Shown here one piece after another: positions 4,780-6,310 of a DNA stretch of 6,310 nucleotides. The notes under the pieces are model-generated. The model was not told the origin of the DNA. It saw nothing but the letters and a program-made list of their open reading frames with translations, and did no database searches. Position 1 is the stretch's first letter. The number at the start of each line of letters is the position of its first letter. The translations under genes were made by a program, and so were the position numbers. The DNA lies in contig CAZGDR010000071.1 in NCBI GenBank assembly GCA_964524755.1, positions 1 through 6,310 on the forward strand, read 5' to 3'. The DNA is from JAQVOO01 sp964524755 (GTDB lineage: Bacteria; Spirochaetota; Spirochaetia; Sphaerochaetales; Sphaerochaetaceae).

Positions 4780-5826
4780 ATGAAACCAAGGGAACGGGTA
4801 TTCACAGCATTCGCACATAAGGATCCCGACAGAATTCCACTTTGGTGTGGAGCCAGTCCCGAATTCATCGCTAAAGCTTTGAACTATACGAACGTCAGTA
4901 GTGAAGAAGAATTTCTTCAACTCATCGGTGATGATTTTCGTAGGGTCTATTCCATCTATCGGGGACCGGAGGTGGAGTTAACCGATGGGGCTACATGGTG
5001 CAGCCCTTTTGGAGTCCAACGGCACGGTTACGGGTATGGCCAACCAATATCACATCCGTTGGAGGCCGCAGAGAGTGTTGCTGAAATAGAAAATTTCCCA
5101 TGGCCCTCACCCGATTGGGCCGATATTTCCACCATAGATGAGCAAGCGGCTCCATGGAAAGATGAATATGCAATCCTCGGCGGAGAATGGTCCCCATTTT
5201 GGCATGATGCAATCGATTTACTGGGTCATGAGAACCTTTACTACCAGATGTACGATAGACCAGCTATGGTTGAGACACTTTTTGAACGTATTACCGACTA
5301 CTATTATGAAGTAACCCGACGGACCTTCGAGCAAAGCAAGGACGCCATCGACATTTTCTTCATTGGCAACGATCTCGGGGGCCAGACAGGACCACTGTTG
5401 AACGTTGAACTGTTCAAACAGTTCCTCGTACCTTCCCTGAAGCGATTGGTTGATCTCGGACATGCCTACAACAAAGTGGTAGTCATGCATTGTTGCGGAG
5501 GATTCAGGCCACTGATTCCTACCATGATTGAGATTGGTCTTGATGGCCTTCAGGCACTCCAACCCGATTGCACTGGCATGGAGAGCGCATCATTGAAACG
5601 TGATTTTGGTGCAGACCTAGTGCTCAACGGAGCTGTCGATTCTCATAACGTGCTTATCTCAGGACCGTCTCCCGAATTCGTTTACGAAGAGACCGTGAAA
5701 GTACTCGAGATCATGAGTCCGGGTGGTGGATACATTTGTTCAGCTAGCCACGACTACCTTCTCGAAGAGACACCAGTCGAGAATGTCTTGGCGATGTTTG
5801 AGGCATGTCGCCAGTTCCAGCTGTGA
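4780..5826 (+). CDS. Uroporphyrinogen decarboxylase-like protein, MtaA/CmuA-type superfamily
   Basis: A 348-residue TIM-barrel protein of the UROD superfamily, which includes haem-pathway decarboxylases and zinc-dependent corrinoid methyltransferases. It opens with KPRERVFTAFAHKDPDRIP, typical of the methyltransferase-like branch. GNDLGGQTGPLL (197-207), a VVMHCCGG segment with H237-x-C239, and GGGYICSASHDYLLEETPVEN (316-335) with C320 provide a possible His-x-Cys...Cys zinc site like that of MtaA. That favours methyl transfer or demethylation, or a catabolic role, over haem synthesis. I start at ATG 4780, with GGAAGG at 4767-4772, rather than the in-frame GTG at 4762, which has no ribosome site. 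It is a single-gene unit on the plus strand, convergent with a LacI-type regulator. No corrinoid protein lies nearby. The gene is visibly richer in G+C than the XRE module. Family is sure, substrate unknown. Confidence 0.9.
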   Translation: MKPRERVFTAFAHKDPDRIPLWCGASPEFIAKALNYTNVSSEEEFLQLIGDDFRRVYSIYRGPEVELTDGATWCSPFGVQRHGYGYGQPISHPLEAAESVAEIENFPWPSPDWADISTIDEQAAPWKDEYAILGGEWSPFWHDAIDLLGHENLYYQMYDRPAMVETLFERITDYYYEVTRRTFEQSKDAIDIFFIGNDLGGQTGPLLNVELFKQFLVPSLKRLVDLGHAYNKVVVMHCCGGFRPLIPTMIEIGLDGLQALQPDCTGMESASLKRDFGADLVLNGAVDSHNVLISGPSPEFVYEETVKVLEIMSPGGGYICSASHDYLLEETPVENVLAMFEACRQFQL

Positions 5827-5904
5827 GAGTGGCTGAAGCAACCGCACAAAATCTATGGTAGTGGCAGCATCCACATTAGGGACTTCTCCAAGCTTTTATA
5901 ACTA

Positions 5905-5939
5905 TTTTAAGGCATAGGAAATAACTCAAATTTCCCTCC
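5905..5939 (+). repeat. Direct repeat copy B: decayed PIN 3' end after the UroD-like gene
   Basis: A diverged copy of 4629-4663. Reading from 5895, the codons give FITILRHRK then a stop at 5922-5924, against VTTGDILRHKK and stop in the intact PIN gene; the two-codon difference is an in-frame gap. Farther upstream (5827-5894) no clear PIN sequence remains and the frame meets a TAG at 5877. It looks like the tail of a lost second PIN gene or the scar of an insertion or duplication. The rest of 5827-6032 contains the terminator below and nothing else I recognise. Confidence 0.55.
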
Positions 5940-5961
5940 CTATCCATTTAAAGAGCGACCT

Positions 5962-5980
5962 AGGATTGAGAAATCCTTTT
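5962..5980 (+). terminator. Probable rho-independent terminator for the UroD-like gene
   Basis: AGGATT (5962-5967) and AATCCT (5972-5977) pair perfectly around a GAGA loop, itself a stable GNRA tetraloop. The stem is followed by TTTATTATT on the plus strand. The stem is short and only modestly G+C-rich, so it may be weak; it lies 136 bases after the stop. The minus strand lacks a following T-tract, so it would not serve the convergent lacI-type gene. Confidence 0.5.
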
Positions 5981-6032
5981 ATTATTCGATTGAGGGTTAG
6001 CTCATTAATCTATATTCTGCTTTTGTTTACGC

Positions 6033-6310
6033 TTACTTCACCACAGTCGTCTCTCTTACCACCACCTCAGGGATGAAAGTTGGGGTATCACTAGGAACAC
6101 CTCCGTTCGCCATCATTTCAAACAGAAGCTCAAAAGATCTAATGCTCATCTCTTCAATGGGGACATGGACGGTAGTAAGAGCGGGGCAATAAAAGGATGC
6201 CATGGCAATATCATCAAAACCTGTGACAATTATATCTTCTGGTATTCTTATCTTATGATCCTCTAAACAACGCAGGACCCCTATTGCCATAATATCGTTG
6301 TCGACCAGAA
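6033..6310 (-). CDS. LacI-family transcriptional regulator, C-terminal part (cut by window edge)
   Basis: The minus-strand frame is open to the right edge, so an internal ATG at 6290 is not the start; the visible part is the last 92 codons of a protein usually near 330-350 residues. The segment (F)LVDNDIMAIGVL, then IRIPEDIIVTGFDDIAMA, then PALTTVHVPIEEM and the terminal VVVRETT match the end of the periplasmic-binding-protein-like effector domain of LacI/GalR regulators in order. The N-terminal helix-turn-helix lies outside the window. It converges on the UroD-like gene and could regulate it or genes to the right. The effector, usually a sugar or derivative, cannot be told. Confidence 0.94.
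   Translation of the reverse strand, partial: LVDNDIMAIGVLRCLEDHKIRIPEDIIVTGFDDIAMASFYCPALTTVHVPIEEMSIRSFELLFEMMANGGVPSDTPTFIPEVVVRETTVVK

Noticed and set aside
5218..5562. 114-codon minus-strand reading frame inside the UroD-like gene
   Set aside because: Antisense to a well-supported family gene; no recognisable domain or ribosome site.
5845..5879. Possible further PIN remnant reading VVAAS after the UroD-like gene, compared with IVASN in the intact gene
   Set aside because: Base-by-base match is only about 12 of 32 and in a different frame from the clear remnant; not better than weak chance similarity.

Overview
The window looks like a chromosomal accessory region from an anaerobic heterotrophic bacterium. 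The best guess is a spirochaete of the Sphaerochaeta type: the TRAP binding protein has a signal peptide ending in a FAQGAKEE-like junction followed by a Glu/Ser/Thr-rich linker, a style I associate with that group. Strong AGGAGG ribosome sites and moderate G+C fit but do not prove it, and Clostridia remain possible. No rRNA, tRNA, CRISPR array, transposase or integrase was seen.

Left half, minus strand, read from 2916 down to 1: a FadR/GntR-family regulator, a small single-domain cupin, a xylose-isomerase-like TIM-barrel protein, and the substrate-binding subunit of a TRAP transporter cut by the window edge. Spacing (57, 16 and 63 bases) and order suggest one operon for uptake and isomerisation of an organic or sugar acid under its own repressor. 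The substrate cannot be read from the sequence.

Middle, plus strand, 3143 to 4648: an overlapping three-gene set of XRE-family regulator, ImmA/IrrE-type zinc protease (HELYH) and PIN-like nuclease. It is more A+T-rich than its neighbours and resembles a protease-triggered, toxin-antitoxin-like or stress switch. The 226-base gap between it and the GntR gene is the most structured part of the window. A 31-base near-perfect palindrome has TTGAC at both ends, and each TTGAC is the -35 box of one of two divergent promoters. A second inverted repeat and scattered ATGAC motifs overlap the promoters facing the XRE gene. One operator may therefore control both the metabolic operon and the switch module.

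Right part: a lone, more G+C-rich plus-strand gene of the uroporphyrinogen-decarboxylase/MtaA methyltransferase superfamily, then a convergent LacI-family regulator cut by the right edge. Just after the UroD-like gene is a diverged second copy of the last codons and 3' flank of the PIN gene, so the UroD-like gene is bracketed by a complete and a decayed PIN 3' end. This points to an old duplication or insertion.
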